Below, one piece after another: positions 1 through 8,313 of a DNA stretch of 45,541 nt (its first letter is position 1; each line of letters begins with the position of its first letter). The position numbers were made by a program, and so were the translations under genes. Under the pieces are notes generated by a model. That model ran no database searches. It was not told where the DNA came from and was given only the letters and a program-made list of their open reading frames with translations. Origin of the DNA: an uncultured Parabacteroides sp. (lineage in GTDB: Bacteria > Bacteroidota > Bacteroidia > Bacteroidales > Tannerellaceae); contig UQLN01000036.1 in the NCBI GenBank assembly GCA_900541965.1, positions 1-45,541 of the forward strand, written 5' to 3'.

Positions 1-96
1 TTGATGTCATCCAAAAGCTATGACTGGCTGGGCAGCGGCAAGCACAAAGACGATGCGAACCGGAAAGAAATCAAGAAAAGGTTGACGCTGAATTAA
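1..96 (+). CDS. C-terminal end of an unidentified protein (partial)
   Basis: Frame 1 is open from the first base of the window to a TAA at 94-96. The 31 visible residues are rich in lysine and charged residues and end in RLTLN. A strong hairpin terminator follows about 40 bp later, which supports this being the real end of a gene that starts outside the window. The tail is too short and too low in complexity to assign a family, so no function is proposed. Confidence 0.55.
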   Translation: MMSSKSYDWLGSGKHKDDANRKEIKKRLTLN

Positions 97-136
97 TATA
101 TCCGGTTGGAAGCATTCTATTTATTTCTAAAAAATG

Positions 137-178
137 CCGGCCCTTTTTCCCTGTGGATGGGGAAGGAGGGCCGGTTTT
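137..178 (+). terminator. Rho-independent terminator after the partial gene
   Basis: Perfect arms CCGGCCCT (137-144) and AGGGCCGG (167-174), with further TTCC/GGAA pairing inside, are followed by TTTT. The hairpin separates the partial upstream gene from the dlt-like operon. Confidence 0.75.
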
Positions 179-236
179 CAGTAAAATCAGACAGGGTTTC
201 CCCCATTGTTTTTCTTCTTATTAGATGAAAAATATA

Positions 237-244
237 TAACTTTG
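237..244 (+). promoter_or_regulatory. Bacteroidetes -7 element (TAACTTTG) for the dlt-like operon
   Basis: TAACTTTG matches the Bacteroidetes consensus TAnnTTTG. It would start transcription near 250, about 75 bp before the ATG at 327. No clear -33 TTTG is present at the usual distance, so the promoter may be weak or activator-dependent. This placement makes 285 a possible start too, but 327 gives the family-typical N-terminus. Confidence 0.5.
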
Positions 245-326
245 CGCGCGGTTTGATTTACATGCCGATAATCTTGCTTTCCGGTTGTTTTTAAATCAAA
301 CAAACAGACGACATATTTTAATCTAT

Positions 327-1829
327 ATGGAAATAACAAACAATTCTGACCTGTTAGCGGATATCCTTGCGACAATCAGGCAGGTTCCTCAAAACAATGC
401 ATTCGTTATTGAAGATAAAGCTTATACTTATAAAGAGTTAGGTTCCTATATCGCTGCTGTTTACCAATGTATATCGAAGCTCGAAGATGAAACGATCGGC
501 ATAGTTGCCGGAAACAATATAGAAACCTATGCTTCCATACTTGCCGTATTGTTCAGCGGCAAGACATATGTTATCCTTCATCCCTCTTACCCGGAAAGTC
601 GTAACCTGAAAATTGCCGGGCTTGCCGGACTGCATACGGTTATTTGTTCCGACAGGGACGGATATGAGTATCTGAGCCAACACGATATACGGCTTATTTC
701 TCCGGACAGGAAGACCGCCCATTCTATCGAAACTATTACTTATACGGCTTCAGGCGACAAGAATGCTTACATCATCTTTACCTCAGGCAGTACGGGCGAA
801 CCGAAGGGAGTGCCTATTTCCCGCAACAATCTGAATGCGTTCTATAAAGCCTATCATAATATTGGTTGGAAACTCGATGCAAGCGACCGGATGCTACAGA
901 TGTTCGAACTGACTTTCGACGTTTCTGTCGTTTCCACCTTATATCCGCTGGCAATCGGGGCCTGTATCTATACAGTCGGATATAAAGACGTAAAATACCT
1001 GAAAGTATTCGAACTGCTGGAACAGTATGAACTGACCTTCGCCGCTGTTGCCCCTTCGGTATTACAACTGATTTCCCCATACTTCGACGAAATCGATTTA
1101 CCGTCCCTGAAATATCTTGTGGTAACGGCAGAAGCCTCCCAGACCGAATTGCTGGAAAGATTCAGGAAATCGATACCCAATGCGGAAATATACAATTTAT
1201 ACGGTCCAACGGAAGCAACCATCTATTGCACGTACTACCATGTGCCACGCCGGGAAGCATGCAAGCAGCATAATGGCATGGTTGCCATCGGCAAACCTTT
1301 CGAAGGCATCGATGTAATAATTACAGATGAAGACGGCAATAAAATGCCTCACGGCACACTGGGCGAAATGTGGGTATCCGGTCCGCAAGTCATGAACGGT
1401 TACTTTAACGACCCGCAGAAATCGGCACAGGCTCTGGTAAAGACTGCCGACGGCACATGGTATTATAAAACAGGCGACCTGTGTATCATGGATGATGATG
1501 AAGACATTATCTATTGCGGAAGAAAAGATTACCAGGTCAAGATACAGGGATTCCGTATCGAACTGAGCGAAATCGAGTATACGGCAAAACAATATTTCGA
1601 ACAGACTCCCAATGTTGTAGTTATCCCGGTCCTAAGCGCAGGCATATGCAGTGAATTGCATATGGCGGTGGAAACCCCTTCGTGCGACAAAGAGGCTCTA
1701 TACAACTATTTAGGACAAAAATTGCCTCATTATATGTTGCCGAAGCATATCCATTGCATAGAACAGTTTCCGACTACGGCAAGCAATAAAATAGACAGAA
1801 AACAAATTTCCCAATTAATAAATCACTGA
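327..1829 (+). CDS. AMP-binding adenylating enzyme, DltA-like (D-alanine--carrier protein ligase type)
   Basis: This 500-residue protein belongs to the ANL adenylation superfamily. It carries the phosphate-binding core TSGSTGEPKG at about residues 152-161, an NLYGPTEAT adenine motif, YKTGD with the ribose-binding Asp near 384, GRKDYQVKIQGFRIELSEIE-type hinge residues, and the catalytic C-terminal lysine in SNKIDRKQ near 488. The length and the adjacent stand-alone carrier protein match DltA, which activates D-alanine with ATP and loads it onto DltC in the cytoplasm. The amino acid or acyl specificity cannot be read from motifs alone. An upstream in-frame ATG at 285 would add 14 residues that do not look like the family N-terminus, so 327 is preferred. 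The next gene starts 2 bp after the stop, indicating a tight operon. Confidence 0.85.
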   Translation: MEITNNSDLLADILATIRQVPQNNAFVIEDKAYTYKELGSYIAAVYQCISKLEDETIGIVAGNNIETYASILAVLFSGKTYVILHPSYPESRNLKIAGLAGLHTVICSDRDGYEYLSQHDIRLISPDRKTAHSIETITYTASGDKNAYIIFTSGSTGEPKGVPISRNNLNAFYKAYHNIGWKLDASDRMLQMFELTFDVSVVSTLYPLAIGACIYTVGYKDVKYLKVFELLEQYELTFAAVAPSVLQLISPYFDEIDLPSLKYLVVTAEASQTELLERFRKSIPNAEIYNLYGPTEATIYCTYYHVPRREACKQHNGMVAIGKPFEGIDVIITDEDGNKMPHGTLGEMWVSGPQVMNGYFNDPQKSAQALVKTADGTWYYKTGDLCIMDDDEDIIYCGRKDYQVKIQGFRIELSEIEYTAKQYFEQTPNVVVIPVLSAGICSELHMAVETPSCDKEALYNYLGQKLPHYMLPKHIHCIEQFPTTASNKIDRKQISQLINH

Positions 1830-1831
1830 TT

Positions 1832-2074
1832 ATGACAAAGCAAGAAGCATTACAACAGATTGAAGCTATTTTTCACGAAGTACTGAACAGAACAAATATC
1901 ACTCTTACAGAAACTACAACTGCCGATGATGTGGAAGGTTGGGATTCTTTGACCAACATGACTATTATTGTCAAAGTGGAAGATAAATTCAACTGCAAAT
2001 TCAAATTCCGTGAAATAGTAAAATTCAGGAACATCGGCGATTTGTGTGACGCGGTATTAACAAAAATGAAGTAA
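1832..2074 (+). CDS. Acyl/D-alanyl carrier protein (DltC-like)
   Basis: An 80-residue acidic carrier protein with the phosphopantetheine attachment motif GWDSLTNM; the modified serine is Ser39. The size and the helix-DSL-helix layout are those of ACP/DltC proteins. It lies between an adenylating enzyme and an MBOAT acyltransferase, with gaps of 2 and 4 bp. The simplest reading is that it carries the activated group from the DltA-like enzyme to the membrane acyltransferase. It is unlikely to be the housekeeping fatty-acid ACP, which normally sits beside fabF. Confidence 0.85.
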   Translation: MTKQEALQQIEAIFHEVLNRTNITLTETTTADDVEGWDSLTNMTIIVKVEDKFNCKFKFREIVKFRNIGDLCDAVLTKMK

Positions 2075-2078
2075 CAGC

Positions 2079-3446
2079 ATGCTTTTCTTATCGGTAGGCT
2101 TTGTAGCACTATTTGTAATCTGTTTCATCCTATATTATCTGGTTGCGGACAAGTACCGCAACCTGTTGCTGCTGGCAGCAAGCGCTATCTTTGCAGGATA
2201 TGCCAGTTGGATGTTTTTACTTGTCGCGGCAGTTATTTCCCTGTTCACCTATGCAGCCGGGAGGCTGATTGAACGCACGGACGAGAACCGGGCAGGTTAT
2301 TTGCTTTTTGCCAGTATCGGAATCCTGGTCATTACCTGGATTTCATTCAGATATGCGACTTCACTGATTTTTCCCCTTGGCATGTCTTTCTATACCTTTC
2401 AGGCTATCGGCTATCTGGTCGATGTATATTGGGGAGAAACAAAGGCGGAACGCAATATCGTAGACTTCTCTTTGTTCATGCTGTTCTTCATGAAATTCCT
2501 GTCGGGCCCGATCGAACGGGGAGCTGATATGTTTGCTGAACTGAAAAGGCCGAAATACTTCAATTACGACAATGCGGTTTCAGGAATGAAACTGATATTT
2601 CTGGGTATGTTCAAAAAACTGCTGATTGCAAACCATATAGCGCCCTATACGGAAGGGATGTTCAGTACGATACACGATCTTTCCGGTCTACAGCTACTCA
2701 TGACCTGCCTGATTTATCCGATCGAACTCTATGCCGATTTCTCCGGATATACCGATATAGCCATCGGAGGGGCAAGGATGTTCGGCATACGGCTATCTCC
2801 TAACTTCAACCGTCCGTTCATTGCAACAAGCACCGCCGACTTTTGGAGGCGTTGGCATATGTCGCTTTCTTTCTGGGTAAGGGATTATGTATACGTACCT
2901 CTGACGGCTGAACTCCGGAGTTTCGGACAATGGGGCGTATTGTTCAGCCTTGTCGTTACATTCGTGGCTCTCGGCATATGGCATGGGGCAGGATGGACAT
3001 TTGCAATCTACGGATTAATCCAGGGATTGATTATCTGCTACGAGATGAAGGTCAAATTCTTCCGCAACAACCTGCCTAAATTAGTAGGACGCCCGGTTTC
3101 CAATGCCTTGTTTATACTCAGGACCTATCTGTTGTTTGCCCTTTCCCTCATCTTTTTCAGGGTGGAGTCAATCAATGATGCGTTCTATTTCATAAGCCAC
3201 ATTTCATTCCATGCACAGAACTGGAAAGAAATGAATATCGGAATGCCCGACCATAACTGCGTGGTTGCAGGTGTTTCCATTTTGCTTATATGGATTTTCG
3301 AATACCTGAATGCACATTACGACCTTGACAAGCTGTTTAAGAAACAGCCCGCCGCTTTAAGATGGGCATGTTATTTTATCCTGGTATTTATGATATTCCT
3401 GCTGGGTAAATTCGATACCGAGAACTTTATTTACATACAATTTTAA
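2079..3446 (+). CDS. MBOAT-family membrane O-acyltransferase (DltB/AlgI-like)
   Basis: A 455-residue polytopic membrane protein with about ten hydrophobic segments. The MBOAT signature is clear: FWRRWHMSLSFWVRDYVYVPL-type residues with His260, followed by GIWHGAGWTFAIYGLIQG with the invariant catalytic His302. The GPIERG motif near residues 145-150 is also typical of the DltB/AlgI/PatA branch. Such proteins move an acyl group from a cytoplasmic donor across the membrane to an extracytoplasmic acceptor. With the carrier protein immediately upstream, the donor is probably the carrier-bound group (DltB role). AlgI-like use of acetyl donors is the alternative. Confidence 0.9.
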   Translation: MLFLSVGFVALFVICFILYYLVADKYRNLLLLAASAIFAGYASWMFLLVAAVISLFTYAAGRLIERTDENRAGYLLFASIGILVITWISFRYATSLIFPLGMSFYTFQAIGYLVDVYWGETKAERNIVDFSLFMLFFMKFLSGPIERGADMFAELKRPKYFNYDNAVSGMKLIFLGMFKKLLIANHIAPYTEGMFSTIHDLSGLQLLMTCLIYPIELYADFSGYTDIAIGGARMFGIRLSPNFNRPFIATSTADFWRRWHMSLSFWVRDYVYVPLTAELRSFGQWGVLFSLVVTFVALGIWHGAGWTFAIYGLIQGLIICYEMKVKFFRNNLPKLVGRPVSNALFILRTYLLFALSLIFFRVESINDAFYFISHISFHAQNWKEMNIGMPDHNCVVAGVSILLIWIFEYLNAHYDLDKLFKKQPAALRWACYFILVFMIFLLGKFDTENFIYIQF

Positions 3447-3461
3447 ACCGCTACGATAGTT

Positions 3462-4469
3462 ATGCTAAGACGTTTTTATTTGAAAATAATGCTCTTATGC
3501 CTCCCTTTCCTGTTGATGAGTGCAACCTATTTTGTGTTCGACCCGTTTATGGTCTTGCATAAATACAAAAGATTCGATGTAGTAGGCGCCTATCTGAACG
3601 AGTCCCATGTAGGATGGGAAAACTACATGATGTACCGTGATTCCCTGGGATTCGATTCATATGTTATGGGCAACTCCTGCACCGTGGCATTTCCTACTCA
3701 GGAATGGGAAAAATACCTGAACGGAGGCAAAGCGGTACGTTTGTATGACAATTCTGAAACAATCGGCGGCGTATTAGGTAAGATGGAAGCACTGGAAAAA
3801 AATAACGCTTCCATTAAGAATGTTTTAATCGTACTTGACCCGAGGTCTTTCAGGGAATATATCCCCAGTACGGTATTCAAACATATATTACCGCCAAGTG
3901 CTACCGGAATGAGTAATATGCAATTCCAGCTTAAGAACTTGCAGGGATATTTATATCCGGATATCATGATTCCGTACCTGCACTACAAAATAACCGGGGA
4001 AGTAACTCCGTACATGTTGCGTAAATACATCGTATGCCCTTATATCATACGGGAACCTTTCACCAACAACGGAATCAACCCGCATGAAAAAGAAATAGGG
4101 GAACTCGGAGAGAAATATTGGGAACAGGCTGAATGGACAAACCTGAATGAAACTTCGGACACAAATGCCTATCCTCCTGAAATTTTCCATGACCAGATAC
4201 GCTGCCTTGAAAAAATAAAGGAGATTTGCGACAAGCACGGTGCAGACATGAAACTCATCATAAGCCCGCATTACGGGGTACATATACGTATGAACCCGGA
4301 AGACGTACGAAGAATGAAAGATGCATTGGGCGAAGGAGTCGTTTATGATTTAACAGGCAAAGACGAGTTTATTTCGGACTGGCACGACTATTATGAACCG
4401 GACCATTACCGCCCGGTACTCGGTGCCCGTATCCTGAAATACATCTATTCTCCCGAACAGGAAAACTGA
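3462..4469 (+). CDS. Membrane-anchored SGNH-like protein, DltD/AlgJ-like position
   Basis: A 335-residue protein with one N-terminal hydrophobic segment (about residues 8-27) and an extracytoplasmic remainder. The segment VMGNSCTVAF after residue 65 resembles the GDS/GSSRT nucleophile block of SGNH hydrolases. The C-terminal DYYEPDHYRPVLGARI resembles the D-x-x-H catalytic block seen in DltD, AlgJ and AlgX. It is the last gene of the dlt-like operon, where DltD would sit, so a role in the final transfer of the group to a periplasmic or surface acceptor is inferred. Sequence similarity to classical DltD looks remote. The function is a hypothesis; membrane anchoring and the catalytic-like blocks are what is seen. 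Confidence 0.65.
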   Translation: MLRRFYLKIMLLCLPFLLMSATYFVFDPFMVLHKYKRFDVVGAYLNESHVGWENYMMYRDSLGFDSYVMGNSCTVAFPTQEWEKYLNGGKAVRLYDNSETIGGVLGKMEALEKNNASIKNVLIVLDPRSFREYIPSTVFKHILPPSATGMSNMQFQLKNLQGYLYPDIMIPYLHYKITGEVTPYMLRKYIVCPYIIREPFTNNGINPHEKEIGELGEKYWEQAEWTNLNETSDTNAYPPEIFHDQIRCLEKIKEICDKHGADMKLIISPHYGVHIRMNPEDVRRMKDALGEGVVYDLTGKDEFISDWHDYYEPDHYRPVLGARILKYIYSPEQEN

Positions 4470-4521
4470 TGTACTAAACATACTAATCGGACGCAACTGA
4501 CAGGGTTTATTTTTGTTTTAC

Positions 4522-4529
4522 TATCTTTG
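4522..4529 (+). promoter_or_regulatory. Bacteroidetes -7 element (TATCTTTG) for the zinc-type ABC genes
   Basis: TATCTTTG lies 20 bp upstream of the ATG at 4550 and fits TAnnTTTG. It predicts a leader of roughly 15 bases. No Zur-box-like palindrome was recognised around it. Confidence 0.5.
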
Positions 4530-4549
4530 TATCCCTCAAACGAATAGAA

Positions 4550-5440
4550 ATGAAGTACAACGTTTTATTTACCCTGTTGGTTTCCATTGTTCTGCTGACT
4601 GCATGCAGACAAAACCAGTCCGATGGAAATACTGTAACCGTAACCATCGAGCCCCAACGCTTTTTTGCAGAAAAGATAGCCGGAGACAAATTCAAAATCA
4701 ATTGTGTAGTACCCTCCGGGCAAAGTCCCGAAACATACGATCCTACCCCCAAACAGATGGTGGAAATCGGCAAAAGCAATGCCTACCTGCGCATCGGATA
4801 TATAGGATTCGAGCATGTATGGATGCAAAAAATCCAGGAAAATAATCCGGGACTCAAAATATTCGATGTATCAAAAGGAATGAAGTTCCTGACCGCAGAG
4901 GAAGAGGAAGAACATTCCCACGGGGAAGGTGAACACCATTTTCATCCCGAAGGTATCGACCCGCATATCTGGAGTAGCATAGAAGGAGCTAAAGTGATTG
5001 CATGGAACACTCTGAATGCTTTTATCCAACTGGATAAAGAGAATACCGAATTCTACTGGAAGAACTATAACGCACTGGTTGCTGAAATCGAACAAACGGA
5101 AGTTACCATTAAACAACTGCTGGACCCGCTGACGGCACGCACTTTCATCATTTACCATCCGGCGCTTACCTATTTTGCCGAAGAATTTAACCTCACCCAG
5201 TTATGTATCGAGATGGATGGGAAAGAACCATCGCCGGCACAACTTAAACAACTGGTGGAAACAGCTAAAGCAAACCAGACGAAGGTCGTATTTATCCAGC
5301 AGGAGTTCGACAAAAAGAATGCAGAACTTATTGCCAAGGAAACCGGTTGCCGGCTTGCAGTTATCAATCCGTTGGATTTCCATTGGAATAAAGAGTTAAT
5401 CCGTATTGCTAAAGAACTTTCAGATGGACAAGCTCATTGA
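4550..5440 (+). CDS. znuA: Zinc-type ABC transporter substrate-binding lipoprotein
   Basis: A 296-residue cluster A-I (ZnuA/TroA) metal-binding protein. The N-terminal signal ends in LLTAC, so Cys19 should be lipidated. A glutamate/histidine-rich loop at about residues 115-137, typical of zinc rather than manganese binders, is followed by DPHIW, and FIIYHPALTYFAEEF supplies another conserved metal-ligand histidine. It would capture Zn(II) in the periplasm and pass it to an inner-membrane permease. The partner ATPase overlaps its 3' end by 17 bp. No permease gene lies in the cluster. Manganese or iron binding is possible but less likely given the His-rich loop. Confidence 0.88.
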   Translation: MKYNVLFTLLVSIVLLTACRQNQSDGNTVTVTIEPQRFFAEKIAGDKFKINCVVPSGQSPETYDPTPKQMVEIGKSNAYLRIGYIGFEHVWMQKIQENNPGLKIFDVSKGMKFLTAEEEEEHSHGEGEHHFHPEGIDPHIWSSIEGAKVIAWNTLNAFIQLDKENTEFYWKNYNALVAEIEQTEVTIKQLLDPLTARTFIIYHPALTYFAEEFNLTQLCIEMDGKEPSPAQLKQLVETAKANQTKVVFIQQEFDKKNAELIAKETGCRLAVINPLDFHWNKELIRIAKELSDGQAH

Positions 5441-6182
5441 GATACAAAACGTAACAGCCGCATACGGAAACAAGGCCGTATTGCATGATATATCACTGGA
5501 AGTCTATAAAGATGACTTTCTGGGTATTATCGGGCCGAATGGAGGCGGCAAGACAACACTATTAAAAGTAATCCTCGGTTTATTGGCTCCCACATCCGGT
5601 TCCATCCGCTTTTATTGGAATGGAGAAAACGTTCCATCCCTTAAAATCGGGTATCTGCCTCAGTTGAACAATATCGACAAGAAATTCCCGATTTCCGTAC
5701 GCGATGTGATTACCTCCGGATTGGCATCGGAAAAACCCCGTTTCCGTTCTTTCACCTCTCAGCAAAAAGCGCGTGTGGAAGAAGTTATCGGACAGATGGG
5801 CTTGGAAGATTTATCCACTCGTGCTATCGGCGAACTTTCCGGCGGACAGCTACAACGGGTATTGCTGGGACGTTCCATTGTTTCCCAGCCCCAAGTGTTG
5901 ATTCTGGATGAACCGAACTCATACGTAGACAAGCGTTTCGAGTCCCGTTTCTACCAGTTGCTGGAAGAAATCAACAAAGAAAGTGCCATTATCCTCGTAT
6001 CACATGATATAGGAACCGTACTGGCAATGGTTAAGAATATTGCCTGCGTAAACGAAACCCTCCATTACCATCCCGGAGCCAATGTTTCGGAAGAATGGCT
6101 GGGAGAAAAATATGCATGCCCGATAGAATTGGTAGGACATGGCGACCTGCCCCACCGGGTGTTGAAAAAACATGAACATTAA
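5424..6182 (+). CDS. znuC: Metal ABC transporter ATP-binding protein
   Basis: A 252-residue ABC ATPase. It has Walker A GPNGGGKTT (residues 37-45), the signature LSGGQLQR, Walker B VLILDEP and the H-loop SHD. The start is taken as the ATG at 5424, which matches the usual MDKLIEIQNV-type beginning of family members; a TTG six codons upstream is less likely. The gene overlaps the end of the binding-protein gene by 17 bp, so the two are translationally linked. It would energise zinc import together with a permease encoded elsewhere. The C-terminal region has extra histidines (HYHPG, GHGDLPHRVLKKHEH), which could bind metal. Confidence 0.88.
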   Translation: MDKLIEIQNVTAAYGNKAVLHDISLEVYKDDFLGIIGPNGGGKTTLLKVILGLLAPTSGSIRFYWNGENVPSLKIGYLPQLNNIDKKFPISVRDVITSGLASEKPRFRSFTSQQKARVEEVIGQMGLEDLSTRAIGELSGGQLQRVLLGRSIVSQPQVLILDEPNSYVDKRFESRFYQLLEEINKESAIILVSHDIGTVLAMVKNIACVNETLHYHPGANVSEEWLGEKYACPIELVGHGDLPHRVLKKHEH

Positions 6183-6194
6183 ATTACTGCTTAT

Positions 6195-6404
6195 ATGTTG
6201 CCACACATACTCAACTGGATTTCCCTGCCGGAACTGGGATATATCATCGGTATTACCGTCATTATGTTCGGCTGTACCGCTGTTATGCAGAATCCCTTTA
6301 TCAGTACCGGGAAAAAAGTTCTTTGGGTGATGACGATTCTCCTGCTGAACTGGATAGGATTATTATGGTATTACTACACCTATTATATAAAGGATAAACA
6401 CTGA
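6195..6404 (+). CDS. Small two-helix membrane protein, PLDc_N-like
   Basis: A 69-residue protein with two hydrophobic helices (about residues 13-33 and 42-62), ending in the pattern NWIGLLWYYYTYYIKDKH. This resembles the phospholipase_D-nuclease N-terminal (PLDc_N) domain found as a stand-alone small membrane protein in many Bacteroidetes; no catalytic HKD motif is present. It lies 12 bp after the ABC ATPase and 3 bp before the epimerase, so it is probably in the same transcript. It is not an ABC permease: far too short and without the family sequence. Function unknown. Confidence 0.7.
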   Translation: MLPHILNWISLPELGYIIGITVIMFGCTAVMQNPFISTGKKVLWVMTILLLNWIGLLWYYYTYYIKDKH

Positions 6405-6407
6405 TAT

Positions 6408-7415
6408 ATGAAGATATTGATTACCGGAGCCAGCGGCTTTATCGGAGGTTTCCTCGTAAAGGAAGCATTGGACAGAGGATATGAAGTCTGGGCGGGCATA
6501 CGCGCATCCAGTAGCCGCGCAAACCTGCAAGACGAACGGATACATTTTATCGACCTGAAATATAATAAACCGGAAGCACTGACCGCCCAACTGGCGGATT
6601 TTTCCAAGGAAAACGATGCATGGGATTATGTAATCCATAATGCAGGACTAACCAAGACACTCGATAAAAAGAATTTCTTCCGTATCAACGCGGAGAACAC
6701 GCATAACCTGATAGAGGCTCTTGCCGCTTCCGGTTGTAAGCCTAAAAAATTTCTTTTGATGAGTAGCCTGAGCAGTTACGGGCAAGGCGACGAACAAACC
6801 TTCCGCCCTATCCGCCTCGATGACCCGCAGACTCCTGATACAGCTTACGGGAAAAGTAAACTGGAAGCGGAAAACCATATCCGTACCCAAACTTATTTTC
6901 CCTATGTTATCTTGCGCCCTACCGGTGTATACGGACCGGGAGAAAAAGATTATTTTATGGAGATACAAAGTGTAAAATCCGGTCTCGACTTTGCCGTCGG
7001 TTTTACGCCCCAACGGATTACTTTCATTTATGTAAAAGACCTTGCTACCGTTGCTTTTCTTGCGCTTGAAAACGAGCAGATTCGCAACCGCCACTATTTT
7101 GTTGCCGATGGTGATGTTTATACGGATGAAGAGTTTGCCCGTCTTATCCAGGAGATTCTAAAAAAGAAACATGTGCTCCATGCACGCATCCCGATGGGAT
7201 TGGTACATGTGGCATGTATCTGTTCCGAATGGATCGGCAGGCTACTAAAGAAAAGCATGACTCTAAATACGGATAAATATATCATCCTGAAACAACGTAA
7301 CTGGATCTGCGATGTTACGCCGCTTCAAGATGACTTAAATTTTACTCCTGCCTATCCCCTGCGCAGAGGACTGGAGGAAAGTATAGAATGGTATAAGAAG
7401 GAAGGCTGGCTGTAA
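6408..7415 (+). CDS. NAD-dependent epimerase/dehydratase (extended SDR)
   Basis: A 335-residue extended short-chain dehydrogenase/reductase. The N-terminal GASGFIGG (residues 7-14) binds NAD(P), and the catalytic Tyr147-x3-Lys151 lies in AYGKSKLEAE, preceded by the SSLSSYG serine. RPTGVYGPGEKDYF is the usual substrate-lobe element. Such enzymes act on nucleotide-sugars or similar substrates; the specific reaction cannot be told from sequence. The gene follows the small membrane protein by 3 bp and converges with the GIN-domain genes 22 bp downstream. Confidence 0.85.
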   Translation: MKILITGASGFIGGFLVKEALDRGYEVWAGIRASSSRANLQDERIHFIDLKYNKPEALTAQLADFSKENDAWDYVIHNAGLTKTLDKKNFFRINAENTHNLIEALAASGCKPKKFLLMSSLSSYGQGDEQTFRPIRLDDPQTPDTAYGKSKLEAENHIRTQTYFPYVILRPTGVYGPGEKDYFMEIQSVKSGLDFAVGFTPQRITFIYVKDLATVAFLALENEQIRNRHYFVADGDVYTDEEFARLIQEILKKKHVLHARIPMGLVHVACICSEWIGRLLKKSMTLNTDKYIILKQRNWICDVTPLQDDLNFTPAYPLRRGLEESIEWYKKEGWL

Positions 7416-7437
7416 ATCAGTCCGCCTTTCTTACCTT

Positions 7438-8223
7438 TTATTTCACCTCTTCAACTGTTCCGCCTAACATTACTTTCTGCTGTACGGCAGTCGGTCCTTT
7501 ATAACGGATACTACCCTTACCGATTACGGTCGCCTTCAGATTTTCGGTAGCATGTACTTGTGCAGAACCTTTCCCTTTGATATTACAGCTCAGTTCGGGA
7601 ACTGCTACACCAAACGCCATGATTTCACCATCTGTAGTGATGCCATATTTACCTTCACCGGCTTTTCCTGCTGTCAGCTTGATTGTTCCGGAGCCGTTGA
7701 TACTGCATTCCAACATATCGACATCGATATTATCCACCACCATATTGGCACTGCCGGATACATTCAAATCCAGTTTTCCCAGTTTCACCAGTTGCTTTAG
7801 CTGGACAAGACAATTGGAGTTTGCTTTCACAATCAGTTCGTCGCCTGTCAGTTTACTGTTGACCACGAAATTCGCATTACCGGCAGCCTTTACTTCACGC
7901 AACCATTTGGAATTGGTCTTCACGATAAACTTCGTGAAATGGTCAACTTTTGCCCCTTTGAAATTTACGGTCAGTTCGCGGTCCTTGATTTCGATATTGA
8001 CATACGGATGCAGGTTCTCATCGATAGTTACCTCCAGATACGGTTCTGCATCAGACTGTTCATAATAAAAATCCACCACCCCGTTTATCTTGATGGCATT
8101 ATAATCGCCAATCGTTATTTTCTTGGAACTAAGTTTTCCGTTACCTTTCACATGGTCTGCAGCCTGAACCGAGAAAAACATCCCCATCAGGAAAGCTACT
8201 AATAATAATCCTTTCGTTTTCAT
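7438..8223 (-). CDS. GIN-domain (DUF2807) secreted protein, paralogue 3 of 3
   Basis: A 261-residue protein with a cleavable signal peptide (MKTKGLLLVAFLMGMFFSVQA) and a head GIN domain (PF10988-type) predicted to fold as a right-handed beta-helix. It starts KGNGKLSSKKITIGDYNAI, aligned with the two upstream paralogues, and ends in the shared element IRYKGPTAV. Its rung turns vary (SGSAN, NGSGT, KGKGS), unlike the uniform turns of its neighbours. It is the distal gene of the minus-strand cluster and may also have its own promoter at 8285-8292. The family is described as putative adhesin heads; the actual role is unknown. Confidence 0.8.
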   Translation of the reverse strand: MKTKGLLLVAFLMGMFFSVQAADHVKGNGKLSSKKITIGDYNAIKINGVVDFYYEQSDAEPYLEVTIDENLHPYVNIEIKDRELTVNFKGAKVDHFTKFIVKTNSKWLREVKAAGNANFVVNSKLTGDELIVKANSNCLVQLKQLVKLGKLDLNVSGSANMVVDNIDVDMLECSINGSGTIKLTAGKAGEGKYGITTDGEIMAFGVAVPELSCNIKGKGSAQVHATENLKATVIGKGSIRYKGPTAVQQKVMLGGTVEEVK

Positions 8224-8284
8224 ATCTACTCTATTTTTGTTTTAAAAAGCCATCTTTGTAATTGCGTGAACTACAACAGTCTTA

Positions 8285-8313
8285 CAAAAATAGATATTAT
8301 TTTACATTATCAA
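8285..8313 (-). promoter_or_regulatory. Possible Bacteroidetes promoter for the distal GIN gene
   Basis: On the minus strand, TATTTTTG (8285-8292) matches TAnnTTTG, with a TTG at 8311-8313 separated by 18 bp. The site overlaps the end of the preceding GIN gene and sits about 60 bp before the ATG at 8223. It could let the distal gene be expressed separately. Confidence 0.4.
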
